The notes under the pieces: model-generated
What the model was told of the DNA's origin: nothing
Seen by the model: only the letters and a program-made list of their open reading frames with translations
Database searches by the model: none
Position numbers and translations under genes: made by a program
NCBI GenBank assembly: GCA_018296165.2
Contig: JACKQL020000005.1
Coordinates: forward strand, 1 to 64,000
Source of the DNA: Termitomyces sp. T153
Taxonomy: Eukaryota > Basidiomycota > Agaricomycetes > Agaricales > Lyophyllaceae
Length of the DNA: 64,000 nucleotides
Direction: 5' to 3'
Part shown: positions 1-11,119 of the stretch, piece by piece
Position numbering within the stretch: position 1 is the stretch's first letter
Layout of the letters: every line of letters starts with the position of its first letter

Positions 1-2
1 GG

Positions 3-1688
3 AGAATATCAGGCAGTACAGGGACAGAGTCTTTTACTGATGAAGATGTCTATGACTATGGCCTTCATCTAATCAATGACAATCTGAAGAATTTTGGCAA
101 GACTCTTCAAGACTTTCCAAACATGCCAGAACCCCAACAAGTTTGGAATGTGATTCCAGGCAAGTTGGACATTGTATAAAGAGTTGACATTGATACTGAA
201 CAAATGATTTCAGGAAATAGGCTTTTGCAAGAAGAAACAGATTATAATGTTGAAGAGTTGAAGAGAAGGGTGGATGAAAACAAGGCCAGGTTTAATGGTG
301 AACAACTGGGGGCCTTCAATGAAGTTATGGACTCTGTGGACAACAACTTGGGCAAGATGATATTCATTCACAGTGCAGGTGGATGTGGCAAAACATTTGT
401 CTGCAACACTTTGGCTTCTGCTGTTTGGTCCAATGGAGATGTGGCATTATGTGTAGCATCATCTGGGATTGCTGCTTTATTGCTAGAGGGTGGTAGAACT
501 GCACATTCAAGGTTCAAAATCCCCATTCCTGCTCTGGATACATCCATTGCCAATATCAAAAGAGGAACTCAGTTGTCTCAACTCTTACTCCAGACCAAAG
601 TTGTCATCTGGGATGAAGTTCCAATGCAACACAAAAATGCCATTGACTCTGTGGATCGAGGGTTCAGAGACATCCTGGAGAAGGATGTTCCTTTTGGTGG
701 AGTGACTGTGGTGTTTGGAGGAGATTTTAGGCAAACTCTCCCAGTTATCCAACAAGGACTCAGGCAGCAGATGATTGCTGCTTCACTCAAAAGGGGAAGA
801 CTTTGGGATCAGATTCAAGTCCACTACTTGGTTCAAAACATGAGATTGGATCAGACTCCTGATAACATTGCTCATGCAGCTTGGTTATTGGATGTTGGTG
901 CTGGAAAAAACCTTGGGCCTGGAGAAATAGTACAACTTCCAGAAACCATGATCTGTGATGACAATTCTGTCACTGGATTGATCTCTTCCACTTATCCTCA
1001 TATTGATCACCATCAAGATGATCAGTATTATCTGGACCGTACCATCCTTTCTGGCAAGAACTCTGATGTAGAGGATATCAACTCTGAAGTTCTGCAGAAA
1101 TGTCCAGGAGAAGAGAAAATCTTGCAGAGTGCAGACTCTGTCATATCTGATGATAGGAATCCTAATGGCCTTGGATTGTATCCAATGAAATACCTCAACT
1201 CTCTCAGAGCCAGCAGTTTGCCTTTGGCTAAATTGGCTCTGAAGATTGGTGTTCCTGTCATGCTGCTCAGGAATCTGGATACAACCAAAGGACTTTGCAA
1301 TGGGACAAGAATGATTGTCACTCACATCAGCACCAGAGTTCTCAGATGTAGAATCATCAGTGGAGATGCCAAGTTTGCAGGATCAATTGTTTTGATTCCA
1401 AGAATCAACATGGATGTGTCTGAAGAAGATTTGCCAATTCCATTGCGCAGGAGACAATTCCCAGTTCGATTGGCCTTTGCCATGACTATCAACAAGTCTC
1501 AGGGTCAATCAGTCAAGCATGTTGGATTGGACCTTCGATCAGGAGTTTTTTTGCATGGCCAACTTTATGTTGCACTCTCACGGTGCACATCAGGAGATCG
1601 TATCAAAGTCATCTTGGACCCAGAAAACACATCAAGAAAGACTGCAAATATTGTCTATCAGGAAATCTTGAATGGTTTACAAATGTAA
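3..1688 (+). pseudogene. Helitron-type PIF1 helicase, 3' part, with in-frame stop
   Basis: This is the C-terminal helicase part of a Helitron RepHel-like protein, an SF1B 5'-3' DNA helicase that unwinds DNA during rolling-circle transposition. From the Met at 204 there are 494 residues with a Walker A GGCGKT near residue 60, a Walker B IWDE, FGGDFRQTLPVI (motif III), TINKSQGQS (motif V) and YVALSRCTS (motif VI). The same frame runs back to the window edge but is broken by TAA at 177-179, so translation from further upstream would stop there. The Rep nuclease half would lie outside the window. The Met at 204 is probably internal, not a true start. A cellular PIF1 is less likely because it is intronless and sits beside repeats. 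Confidence is high for the family and moderate for inactivation. Confidence 0.85.
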
Positions 1689-1807
1689 GTGTGAGTTTTG
1701 TTGGATTCAAGCAAGAAATTGCTAACTTCTATGAACTTCAGCACCTAATGTCTATAGCTGGACTATGTAGTATAGATATTCTTAATGGTTTACAAATGTA
1801 AGTGTGA
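1671..1807. repeat. 24-nt direct repeat pair after the helicase
   Basis: The 24 nt at 1671-1694, which span the helicase stop codon, recur identically at 1784-1807, 113 bp downstream. Both copies encode the same last residues (NGLQM-stop), in different frames. This looks like a small local duplication of the gene end. Confidence 0.7.
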
Positions 1808-1984
1808 CAGTTTAAATAATTGGTTGGTTAGTACTAACTTTTATAATTTAATTTTTAGCATCTCTAATATATACCAGTGGACATTGTAGTATTTTGTTAA
1901 TAATGTAATATAGATACATGATTGGTTTATAGATGAAATCTCAGTGTATTGAATTGTAAGAGAAAAGCAACACTTGGTCAACAA

Positions 1985-2505
1985 AATACAAAGACCTAAC
2001 CGAACGAAGTGAGGTTGGGTCTGGAAATTAGCATTGAGTTTGAAATACAAAGACCTAACCGAACGAAGTGAGGTTGGGTCTGGGATGAAGCATTAAGTTT
2101 GAAATACAAGGACCTAACCGAACAAAGTGAGGTTGGGTCTGGAAATTAGCATTGAGTTTGAAATACAAAGACCTAACCGAACGAAGTGAGGTTGGGTCTG
2201 GGATGAAGCATTAAGTTTGAAATACAAGGACCTAACCGAATGAAGTGAGGTTGGGTCTGGGAATGAGCATTAAGTTTGAAATACAAAGACCTAACCGAAC
2301 GAAGTGAGGTTGGGTCTGGGATGAAGCATTAAGTTTGAAATACAAAGACCTAACCAAATGAAGTGAGGTTGGGTCTGGGATGAAGCATTAAGTTTGAAAT
2401 ACAAGGACCTAACCAAACAAAGTGAGGTTGGGTCTGGGATGAAGCATTGAGTAGAATATTGAGGACCTAACCGAACGAAGTGAGGTTGGGTCTGGGATGA
2501 AGCAA
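1985..2505. repeat. 59-bp tandem repeat, nine units, each a hairpin
   Basis: The core GACCTAACC recurs at 1993, 2052, 2111, 2170, 2229, 2288, 2347, 2406 and 2464, so the period is 59 bp with a last step of 58. In each unit the core is followed 11 nt later by GGTTGGGTC, which pairs with it over 9 bp with one G.T pair. Units differ by a few substitutions. No coding sequence is apparent. The array lies between the Helitron helicase and a strong terminal hairpin and may be subterminal repeats of that element. Confidence 0.9.
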
Positions 2506-2543
2506 GAGCTACAGGCCCGTGCTGAAGGCACGGGGCGTAGCTC
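2506..2543. other. 38-nt perfect-arm hairpin, possible Helitron 3' end
   Basis: Outer arms GAGCTAC (2506-2512) and GTAGCTC (2537-2543) and inner arms CCCGTGC (2516-2522) and GCACGGG (2528-2534) enclose a 5-nt loop. GC-rich hairpins near the 3' end are typical of Helitrons, but I see no clear CTRR end right after it, so the boundary is an inference. Confidence 0.55.
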
Positions 2544-2565
2544 GTCACCAATTTTCAGTCAAATA

Positions 2566-2650
2566 TTTTGCCAATTGGGAGAATCGAACCTGTAACCACT
2601 ATCCCAAAAACAACGATTGATACAACCATAACCAGTTGACCACGGAGCCT
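2566..2650 (-). repeat. tRNA-like body (SINE-type, minus strand)
   Basis: On the minus strand an A-box match TGGTCAACTGG (2642-2632) is followed by a B-box match GGTTCGATTCT (2590-2580). This is the internal RNA polymerase III promoter layout of a tRNA. The acceptor and T stems do not pair properly, so it is not a normal tRNA gene. A tRNA-derived SINE or decayed tRNA fits best. Confidence 0.5.
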
Positions 2651-2698
2651 TAGTTACAATGCAAACTTGTTGTGATAAGGGGAGCAAGCTCCCCTTCA

Positions 2699-2815
2699 AA
2701 ATATCCCTGGAACCCTAAGCATGTTAACAAAACCTTAACAGAACCTTAACAGAACCTAACCAAACCACTAACTCCCTAACCATAACTCTAACTGAACTCT
2801 AACCAGGCTAACCAT
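2699..2815. repeat. Degenerate CCTAA-like tract
   Basis: A run of loosely repeated motifs of the form CCTTAACAGAA, CCTAACC, CCCTAACC and CTCTAACC. It resembles badly degraded telomere-like DNA or a short pyrimidine-biased satellite. No perfect TTAGGG array is present. Confidence 0.35.
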
Positions 2816-2871
2816 GTGCTCAACAGGCAGGCCTCATGGGTACATAGGCCTTAATGTGTTGAATCTATTAT

Positions 2872-2975
2872 TGAGCTTGTTAGTTCAATGGTTGTATTGT
2901 GTCTTTCTTCCAATTATGTCCATTAGTATTAAGGTTGTTGGTTCAATTCTCTTTGGTTGATTTCTTTTTGTCCGG
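2872..2975 (+). repeat. Second tRNA-like body (SINE-type, plus strand)
   Basis: An A-box match TAGTTCAATGG at 2881-2891 and a B-box match GGTTCAATTCT at 2940-2950 lie on the plus strand, with a T-rich stretch after the B box. Paired stems are poor, so a tRNA-derived SINE is more likely than a working tRNA. It lies about 230 bp from the minus-strand one, in opposite orientation. Confidence 0.45.
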
Positions 2976-3069
2976 TTCAACATTTGATGCTGTTGACAAT
3001 TATCACACGTGATTGATGTAACAAGCAGCGCTGTAATTACAACTGTGGTTATATCAGGCTTATCCTGTC

Positions 3070-3585
3070 ATGACAGGAGATGTTATATCATCCTGCCAGC
3101 ATCAGGTGGACCCACTCAATGAAAAATTCATCTCACTCAATCGTCCAATCTGTCTTGAACCGTACCACCTTCAGCACCGCTACACAAACCCCGAAAGCAT
3201 ACCTTTCCGCAACAACCACATCTATGCAGTCATCAATGCTGGTGGTGCCAGTTCTTGGAACAGTGCAATTGTCCTTGGCAATATTGTGGTGTTCGTTCAA
3301 AGTAAATGAAGGATCATGAATGCCTTCTCAGAGGATGAGTTCATCATACAGGAGGATGACAAGCTGCACTTATGGGCTTGCAAAGACCATTACACAGTCC
3401 TGGTCAGCGATGCAGGCATTGTGAAGAAACCAATAGGAGGTCAATCTTCGATCGTTATCTACAACCAAGAGAAGCTCAATCAATGGTATGGTTCCGTATT
3501 GGCACAACGACACTCATATCATCGATCGGCGCTCCGGGAAGGTGTCCTCGAAACTTTGCTGCAGCGAGACGAGCAAATGCAATGA
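3070..3585 (+). pseudogene. Unrecognised ORF split by an in-frame TGA
   Basis: One frame stays open from 3070 to 3585 (about 170 codons) except for a TGA at 3307-3309. The two parts (79 and 89 codons) are the right size for a single decayed gene. I do not recognise the protein and see no signal peptide, membrane segment or known motif. It may be a broken copy of a multicopy gene carried near the Helitron. A real gene with an intron over the stop cannot be excluded. Confidence 0.3.
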
Positions 3586-4710
3586 TCATTAACTCCAATA
3601 CAAATGTCAAATTACAATTTTAACGCTTTGGGATAACTGTCAGCTGCAGGAGATAGTCTGAAAGGCCCAATCGATTTGAAATTGAATTGAAGTCCTAGAG
3701 AAGAGCTCTAGTAGACTTATTCAGAAGAAGATCGTAAAGTAGGCTAGATCATGGCGGTGCACCTGCGGTCGGTGGTTCGTTTAAATGACGATATGCGTAG
3801 GGCGCGGGTGCTCTCATTCAATCTCACAAGAGCCATACAAGGCAAGCGGCCACTTTCGAGACTGAACGACTGGTGTGGGTACACAATTTTGTGGCCGGCG
3901 ATGAAACAGTACGGAGAGATTTTGGGTATGTGGTGCAATCGCTTTCGTGTGAATACATCGCAATCGTCAGTGATGGAAGCCTCTCTTCCTTTATTCTGTT
4001 TTATTTTGTTCAGAGAATGACACTATTCTTGCGTTTCGTTGGTTAACCAACCAAAAAAAATGTTTGGGTGCTGGGCAGAGCACAGCTCGTACTGCTTCAT
4101 CGAAAATGTTCTTGAGGCCTTTTTGTGTGAGTGCCCTGGAGTCGAGACATTGAACGGCATTGATTTCCGCAGTGTTTGTCTGGATCTGTACGGAAACATT
4201 GATTTTCCTATCATTGGAATACTTGATTCCGCGATGTCAAGTCGAATGAGTTAGCTCATGCCTTGCCCTTGCCTCCGGTTCGTCTGTATGTATGGTACGC
4301 GTTATGAAAAGTCATGAACCAAGTAATCAGTCTTCAAAGGTTCGCTCGTAAATGCTACTGCACTCAACCTCTGATGAATCGGTGCTGATCAGTCGAAATG
4401 AGAATTGTCCTTTTGATAATGTGCTTATGGCCGCACTTGCTATCTTTCTGATTTTAGCCGAACGAGCCCTCGCAAAATCAGGATCACGTGGCATGTGGAG
4501 ACGGGTTGCAAGGGGTCCGTCGGGGGTCCCCGGTCCCCCCGTGCGTTGTAGCAGCGTTGTCTTCATGTGAACCTCACGAAAACTGCGGTTGTAAGAGGTC
4601 GCGTCTCACGAGGACATCACGATCACGTGGACCAGTGACAACACGTATGAGGTCACTCAAGTTCTTTCAACAGATTATCCGTCCAGCATCCATCTCCTAT
4701 CGGCGTTATT
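3586..4710. other. No confident gene; short unresolved ORFs
   Basis: Open frames of 70-90 codons at 3751-4020 (+) and 4039-4254 (+) carry no motif that I recognise. A donor-like GTATGT near 3926 could be part of a multi-exon gene, but I could not build a continuous product. The last 150 bp probably hold the promoter of the next gene. Confidence 0.3.
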
Positions 4711-5730
4711 ATGCCCGGCCCTTCCAATCCTCAAAGGAAACGCAAACACAAAGGCAAAGCTGTCAAGAAGAGGCAGCAAGAAACTACTGAAATGACCGAC
4801 TGCAACGACACTTTACCGCCGGCGCACTCACCATCCATCACACTTATGTCGAACGCCCGCGCAGGGAGTACGCATGAGACAGTGACTATGGTGGAGTGTT
4901 CGACGAGGATTCAAGTTGAAAATAGTCAGGAGTCCAAACCTCGTCCTAAACAAAAAGCGGCGTCGGCCTCATCTCTCATGCCTAAAGCCCCTTTCATTCA
5001 TGACCCGGGAAATGGGCCTCGGGTACGGGATGTACGCGCATTTCTTTCATCTAGATTCTTTGCTCAACAACCTGCGCTTAATGTACGTCCACCCAATACT
5101 TCCCTATGTTCAAGGCGCCAGAAGTGTCTTCATAGGATCCGTTGTGCGCCGAATTTGCACAGAAGGAGGTGCTTGAGATGCTCAAGACCGTGTTGCCTGA
5201 AGAAGTTGCCCTTGTGCGTTTCCAATAGCTTGTTCATCCCATAACTCTAACTCTCAAGGACTTCGTAGATTCTTTGGTACAACAAAAGCCGTTCTACAAG
5301 TCGAATATGTCCGACTTGCCACCGCCTTTATCGCCTCGGTGACGTTTTGGCAGACCACATCCCCAGTCAAAACCCTTTTCATGGCATGAACTCGTCGCCA
5401 AAAATGCAGAGAGAGCAGACCATCAGTGGATTGTGTATGTATCTTCTTGATACATATCCTTGAAATTTGTTTTGCCTTTCTCATGATACTTTGTTAGGCT
5501 CCGCCATGTGCTTCATTGCTGCATCATACAGCTATCCCAACGCAATTAAATCTGCCTGGGGCCGTACAGCAGAGGAACTCGATGATCAAACATGGAATCT
5601 CTTGAATGGGCTTCCAGAGGACCCTGTAGGTGACCCAGCACTAACTATGTTGATGCGAATGACCAGATTGGATGATCTTGGGCTGGGTCGACTTTGTCTG
5701 GGTCTTGATCCTGAGGACGTGCCAAGATGA
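4711..5730 (+). CDS. Conserved agaricomycete protein of unknown function (4 exons)
   Basis: Exons 4711-5082, 5136-5213, 5269-5434 and 5498-5730 give 282 residues; introns are 53, 55 and 63 nt. The N-terminus (MPGPSNPQRKRK) is a basic, Lys/Arg-rich stretch like a nuclear localisation signal, followed by a low-complexity region to about residue 95. The folded part begins at DPGNGPRVRDVRAFLSSRFF. It includes ICPTC (Cys164, Cys167), then LCSAMCF across the last splice junction, and a conserved C-terminus (RMTRLDDLGLGRLCLGLD). I know this domain pattern from many hypothetical proteins of mushroom-forming fungi. A small zinc site is possible but the function is unknown. The splice joins are well supported by frame and by this family pattern. 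Confidence 0.8.
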
Positions 5731-6001
5731 ATAGGGAGGTGTTCATGCAGGAAAGATAGAATGGGCTATGATTCTTTATCCGAGGTAACTCAACTGCTTT
5801 TTCTTTGATCGAAGTGACGTGTGGATCTATAGGATTTGTATCTTACAATCAGTACAATCTTAAAGCTCATTTTAATCAGACTCACTTCGCATTCCGTTCC
5901 GTGCTTTTGGGTGATGGCAGCTGACAAACCGCACTCGGTACAGATGTCGAACAAACTTGCTTCATCTGGTAAAGTAGTGGCAATGGTTCGTGGGAACCTG
6001 T

Positions 6002-6089
6002 GGCGGGTTGGCGTAATGGTAACGCGTCAGTTTCCGGTCGAGTTAGCAAGCCCAGCTGAAGAATCCGGGTTCGAGTCCCGGGCCTGTCG
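6002..6089 (+). tRNA. tRNA-Arg(CCG) with 16-nt intron
   Basis: A full cloverleaf can be drawn. The acceptor GGCGGGT pairs with GCCTGTC (three G.T pairs), with discriminator G at 6089. The D arm is GCGT/ACGC with loop AATGGTA. The anticodon stem TCAGT pairs with GCTGA. The T arm CCGGG/CCCGG has loop TTCGAGT. The anticodon CCG is at 6034-6036, and the intron is 6038-6053, directly after position 37. A T5 run about 25 nt downstream can terminate polymerase III. Confidence 0.9.
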
Positions 6090-8268
6090 TTTAGTGGTCT
6101 GTCACACATCAACTTTTTCATGTCCTTCACTGATCTTGTAATCAGATATCCATAGAACACCTTTCTTGTTCTCGGTGGAGGAAGTCGTGCGTCACATGTG
6201 CACATAAGCGCCCACAGCTCAACCGGTGATTGATTTGAATACAATACAATGCCAAGCAAGGTACGCAGAAATGTATTTGTGGACCGGTGGCTCGTTTTAA
6301 ACCCGAACGTACAAGTGCGTGAGGTCAATCTTACGATGATATCAGCGACTTTGCCACCGGCTGTACGAGTTGTTCTTTCACATTCTATCAAAATTCCGTA
6401 CTTAACCTTTCTTTTGTTCCCAATTTGTTCCTTATTGTCTAGAGAAAGTCAGAGTCTAGAAGCGCACACAAAGCAATGGCATATAAAAGCTGGCATCCCA
6501 ATCGCCCAATCGCCCAATCGTCAACAACCTCTCCCAACTACTGTTGTGGTTCTTACTAGTGCCTTCTCTTCAGCATATACAACGACCTCATGCTCAGCAC
6601 CCATATACACATCCACGACTGTGTTCCAGCCGTCCTTTCACTCTCGTGTCGTGAGGGCATGCGCCACACTGGCACACGAGAGTCTGGGTCGTCAACAGAC
6701 TATCACGTGCTAGTTTGTGAGTGTGGCATTGGTTTGTCTGGCTGATCGTCAACTTCACTATTTGCAGATGCACGGTGATCACTCGAGAAGTCAGTATCTG
6801 GCATGTAAGCTCTTGGTTTCTCATTGCTAATCTGTTTTTGACGTATTCTGCAATACAGCTCGCCACATTGCTCGATTGTGCCGCCTTTTAAGTTCCTGGT
6901 GTTCGGACTCTCTGGTCAGGAGCAGCGTCCTTGCCTATGTGTGTCTCAAGGTAAAGTTTGTGCCTGCACCAACTGCTGCTTGAGCTCATATTAAATTATT
7001 GTTCAATAATCATCCCAGATCTTCAACTCGCAAGACATTCAAGATTGAAGATCAAGGTATGTTGACCATCAATGAGTGTCTGCTTCATCTCCTGGTGACA
7101 CCATATCAACTCAGACCCCAGGACAACCTCAAGAACCAAACTTTTGTTGTGTGATTGCGTGATTGCGTGAACCTTTTGCCCCTCTACCTGTCTTGCCGCA
7201 CCTTTTTTTTTCATCTACCTTTTCTTCTCGTTTTTAAAAGTAGAACTTACTATATAAGCACTCACCATCACGGTCGCGTTCTTCCTTGCCTCATGAGAGG
7301 TGCGCTCCCATACTATCTTGTCCGGCATAATCTCTAATTCTTTATCTTCCAGTCGAAACCCCTACGAGTTTCCACACCTAAACTATCTGACACCCGGTGC
7401 TGATTCAAGCTAGAGCTTCTTTTGTCCAGTAAGTTGACCTCTAAATATGACGTCTTCCGAGGCTAAAATCTTGTCAGCGTATCAACACCAGCATGTATAT
7501 GATCGAAGCCAATGGATTGAGTAGCGGCAGATATGAAGCCGCAACCTCCTTCCATTAAATATATGGCATTTGATATTGGGAGCTGAGCGTTGTCTCTGAA
7601 CCCTAGAGATTGGCCTTGTGTTCCTTGTCTAGTAAGTCGGCCGAGACCACGAAAACTGCTCTTTCTCATTGTGTGTTTGACAGCTTTCAACGATTTAGAC
7701 TCGGGCACTATCCGTGTCTGTTAAGGCTCATCAACGAACTTCCTCAGTTGCACATATGTAGATATATATGTCCGCATAGCCAGGCTGATCAACTCTTTCA
7801 TAACCCCTTGTTTCTTCTGTTGATCGACTATTCGGGATCCGAAGTACGAAGCCACTGGCCATACTCGCCGCTCAGGTCTATACAACGATTGAGTAGGCTA
7901 CATATCAAGAGTAGCCGTTCAACCGTTTGCGTTCTTAGTTTGCATTGCTCGGTTAAGGCTGAAATTTGCCCTTGATTGATATATATAGCAACATGTTGCG
8001 CCTCGTTTATATACACAGAAAAGAATCGTTGATATCCTATTTATCGAGATCAAAATTGAAAAGTCTGACTGGTACGCTTGACTCCCGTTTATAATTCAAT
8101 CTAGTTATTCTGCACTTTTTCGTCTTGACGGACGTTAACGTTCATCCATGACATCACGAATCTACGACGTTCATATGTTATTTATGGTCCGAAATCCGAC
8201 CACATAAACCGTCTTTTTTCCAACATTTTTCTCTCGTATATCCCTTTTCAAAAACCAGATTTTGTAAC
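6090..8268. other. 2.2-kb intergenic region, no supported gene
   Basis: Open frames here are short and overlap on opposite strands without splice-linked partners or recognisable motifs. A short tandem repeat of CCCAATCG occurs near 6500 and a doubled GTGATTGC near 7155. The last 200 bp probably contain the promoter of the cupredoxin-like gene. Confidence 0.4.
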
Positions 8269-9100
8269 ATGAAGTGCACCACATTCATTCCAATTATAGC
8301 GTTGAGCTACTTTCCTCTCGTCTTCGGAGCAGAATACTTTGTTGGAGTAGGGAAGGACGAAACTACGGGGTTCGTGTACCAATACTTACAAGATTTTTAC
8401 GGTGACCCACCTCGCTCACTGTGAAATGCAGTAAAAAGGGTCTTGGTTTCGATCCTTCTGTCATACAACCGGCAGTAGGCGATACCATTGTATGGGAGTT
8501 CCGAAGTGGCCAGCATAGTGTCGTCGGTTCGTGCCCAACTTCCTATCTTCCTACCATCCTCGTATCTACAAATAATTTTGCTGAAATGCATCCACTACGC
8601 CTCACTTATCAGAATCAACATTCGATAATCCATGTGTAGGCAAGATTGGTGGCATCAATACTGGCGTTCAGACGGTAGGGCAGATCAGATATCTTTCATG
8701 TCAAACGTGCAAACAATCAACTTTTCTTTAGGTATCTGACTCTTTAGCTGTTGATGCTCCTGGTTTACCGAAATACACGGTGACAGTGAACAGTACTGAC
8801 CCACAATGGTTCTTTGACGAAGCTGGAGGATTGTGCTATCGGGGTGCCGTTCTCGCCGTCAATCCTCCTACCACTGGCCAGACTGCTGCAGTTTTCGTTG
8901 AGAACGCAAAAAAGTCCCCGACATCCACTCCTACATCATCTTCATCAAGTTCGCCGCCAGTAAATCAAAGTACTACTGATGCAGCCTCTGCTACGAAGAG
9001 TGTCCCTGCGGTTGCAACTATTGCGAATGCGGCAGGACACGCCGGCCATACAAACGGTCTTCTGCTTGGAATGCTGTCCCTGCTTTTGGCCATGTTTTGA
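8269..9100 (+). CDS. Cupredoxin-like GPI-type surface protein (4 exons)
   Basis: Exons 8269-8369, 8432-8526, 8613-8674 and 8732-9100 encode 208 residues. A signal peptide (MKCTTFIPIIALSYFPLVFG) is followed by a plastocyanin-like fold (FDPSVIQPAVGDTIVWEF, then GQHSVV and STFDNPC). It ends in a Ser/Thr/Pro-rich stalk and a hydrophobic tail (LLLGMLSLLLAMF), typical of GPI-anchored fungal extracellular serine-rich proteins. The first His ligand (in GQHSVV) is present. The second ligand loop reads GGLCYRGAV, so the His expected before Cys and the Met after it are missing, and type 1 copper binding is doubtful. It probably acts at the cell wall or surface. Confidence 0.85.
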
Positions 9101-9249
9101 ATGTCCTGAACAATGAGTGGACTTGGGTTCGAGGGACTTCCTATACATTGATTTAACCACATTCTTTTGCTGCTACATTACATCTGAGATTTCGCACAAT
9201 AGCTTCATGGCATTGGGAGAAGCATGAGAAGAGTGATTAAAATTTTTGA

Positions 9250-10921
9250 TTGATGAGCGCTGATGAGCTGCCGAAGATCTCTTTCATTAATGCCAGCACG
9301 TGGATCACATACAATACCGACCTCGTTGAACACATCTTACGAACATTACGACCATACGTACGATCTCCTCATATATTCACGACTATGAGTAGTATCTCGC
9401 GCTGCCTGAGCGATGTTCCTGAAGAAGGAACGCTGACGCCCACAGCGACGACCTCAAGATCAGATCCATTATCACCATCGGCAGGTTCAGTTGGACCTTC
9501 TGTCTCGGCTGCCGGTGCAGTGCTACCGCCTCCAGCTATGGCCGCACCATCCTCACGTCAGGGTCAGAGTGTACCGAAGTTGCGTACTCCGAGCATCAGA
9601 ACTCTCGGCCGATCAACCAGTGAGAATGTCGTGTCTGATAATACTGCGAAGCGCGTTCCTTCGTCTACATCTACGTCAGTAACTACGACCCCGACGTCTT
9701 CGAAACCTAGGAAATTAACCCCTGTCTACTCTGGTTCGAAAATCAAGACTATCCCGACATTACCTCATGACAAGGATGCGACGACCGTACCGAGCACTGC
9801 GATGTACTGGAGTCGGGCTCCAGTTTATGGTTCTGTCCCTCAACGCACCATGCGTGCACACACGATGACGTTGGTGGACAATATTGCATGGCTTGTTGGT
9901 GGTATCGACGACAGGGATTCCAATAGGGATATGAAAGACATGCATTGCTTCGACACAGGTGCGCTACCTCCATGAAGTCAATCATCCTGCTACTCACTGC
10001 CTTGACCAGAAACCATGCAATGGACCATTCGAGAATCAACAGGAACAATTCCTCCTCCGTTTCGAGCGCATACTACGACCCTCATCGACCGAAAGCTCGT
10101 TGTAATCGGAGGCGGCTTCGGCATGAAGTACTTCAGCGATGTATACGTTTTTGACACCGTAACGCGTCAATGGTCTACCCCGGTCGTCACCGGCCCCTGT
10201 CCAATACCACGGCGTGCGCATACCGCTGTTTTGTATCAACAGAAGATTTGGATTTTCGGTGGAGGCACGGGATTACACGCGCTCAATGATGTGTGGACGC
10301 TAGACGTATCGTCTTTCACTAAGATGAAGTGGGAGCAGGTACAAACGTCTGGAAGAACACCGAAGAACAGAGGATATCATTCAGCAAACTTGGTCAGGAA
10401 CTTGATGGTAGTGGTGGGTGGGAGCGATGGGAAGGATTTCTTTACGGATGTCTGGTGTCTCGATCTTGGTGTGTATCCTTTGTCTTGTTATCGCCACTAG
10501 AAAAAGCTCATAAATAATGCAGATTCGTGTCATTGGAGTCAAGTTACGCTCCTGACAAACAAGTATAAGCGCATAGCGCATAGCGCAACACAGGTTGGAT
10601 CGTTCCTCCTGATCACAGGTGGCTTCAACGGCGAGGAATACTGCTCCGAAGTCCTTCCCTTTAATCTGGGTGTCTATCTTCCACTACTCTATCGTCTGTA
10701 ACTGACTGACTTATCTTATAGTATCTCTAACTTATGAGCCACGCGTTACATATGGGAACCCTCCCAGTGGCCGCGGATATCACGCGTCGATTCTCGCGGA
10801 CAGTCGGCTATTCCTCTTTGGTGGACATGACGGAAGCAATAGCTTTGACGACGTGTACATCTTAGATCTCGCTGCGGGTGCATATCTGCCACAGGTGACG
10901 AGTTTCTGTATCGAGCTGTAG
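9250..10921 (+). CDS. Kelch-repeat protein (4 exons)
   Basis: Exons 9250-9958, 10010-10468, 10523-10669 and 10722-10921 encode about 504 residues; starting at the second Met (9253) is equally possible. After a Ser/Thr/Pro-rich N-terminal third come six kelch blades, recognisable by the pattern RAHT..L...G(G/I) and a closing D(V)(Y/W).(L/F)D. Examples are RAHTTTLIDRKLVVIGGG, RRAHTAVLYQQKIWIFGGG and a last blade with LFLFGGHDGSNSFDDVYILD. Such beta-propellers serve as protein-interaction platforms; fungal members include Tea1-like polarity factors. No other domain (BTB, coiled coil) is visible, so the role is open. The stop lies 114 bp before a tRNA gene. Confidence 0.85.
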
Positions 10922-11034
10922 AGAATTCAGTAGTACTTAATATGTTGTTTTCCGAGACGTTCGATTGCATTGGGGACGTCTGTGATTTTGTAGACGCCGC
11001 ATATATAAAGTATTATTTAATTGTCTTTATAATG

Positions 11035-11119
11035 TCTTTGCTAGTATATCGGTTAGTACACGCGCCTGTCATTATGACCTTCTCCGCGCGAAAGCTGGGT
11101 TCGACTCCCAGGCAAAGAG
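11035..11119 (+). tRNA. tRNA-Asp(GTC) with 13-nt intron
   Basis: The acceptor TCTTTGC pairs perfectly with GCAAAGA, with discriminator G at 11119. The D arm contains GGTTAG, the anticodon stem CGCGC pairs with GCGCG, and the T arm CTGGG/CCCAG has loop TTCGACT. The anticodon GTC is at 11068-11070. The intron at 11072-11084 contains TGAC, which can pair with the anticodon as in typical pre-tRNA splicing substrates. A T-rich tail follows. Confidence 0.93.

Noticed and set aside
1985..2505. CRISPR array
   Set aside because: Whole 59-bp units repeat without unique spacers, and the context is a eukaryotic transposon.
2699..2815. True interstitial telomere
   Set aside because: Motifs are irregular and no perfect TTAGGG/CCCTAA run is present, so only a degenerate telomere-like tract is claimed.
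5882..6391. 169-codon minus-strand frame
   Set aside because: It runs through the tRNA-Arg gene on the other strand and has no motif or splice partner.
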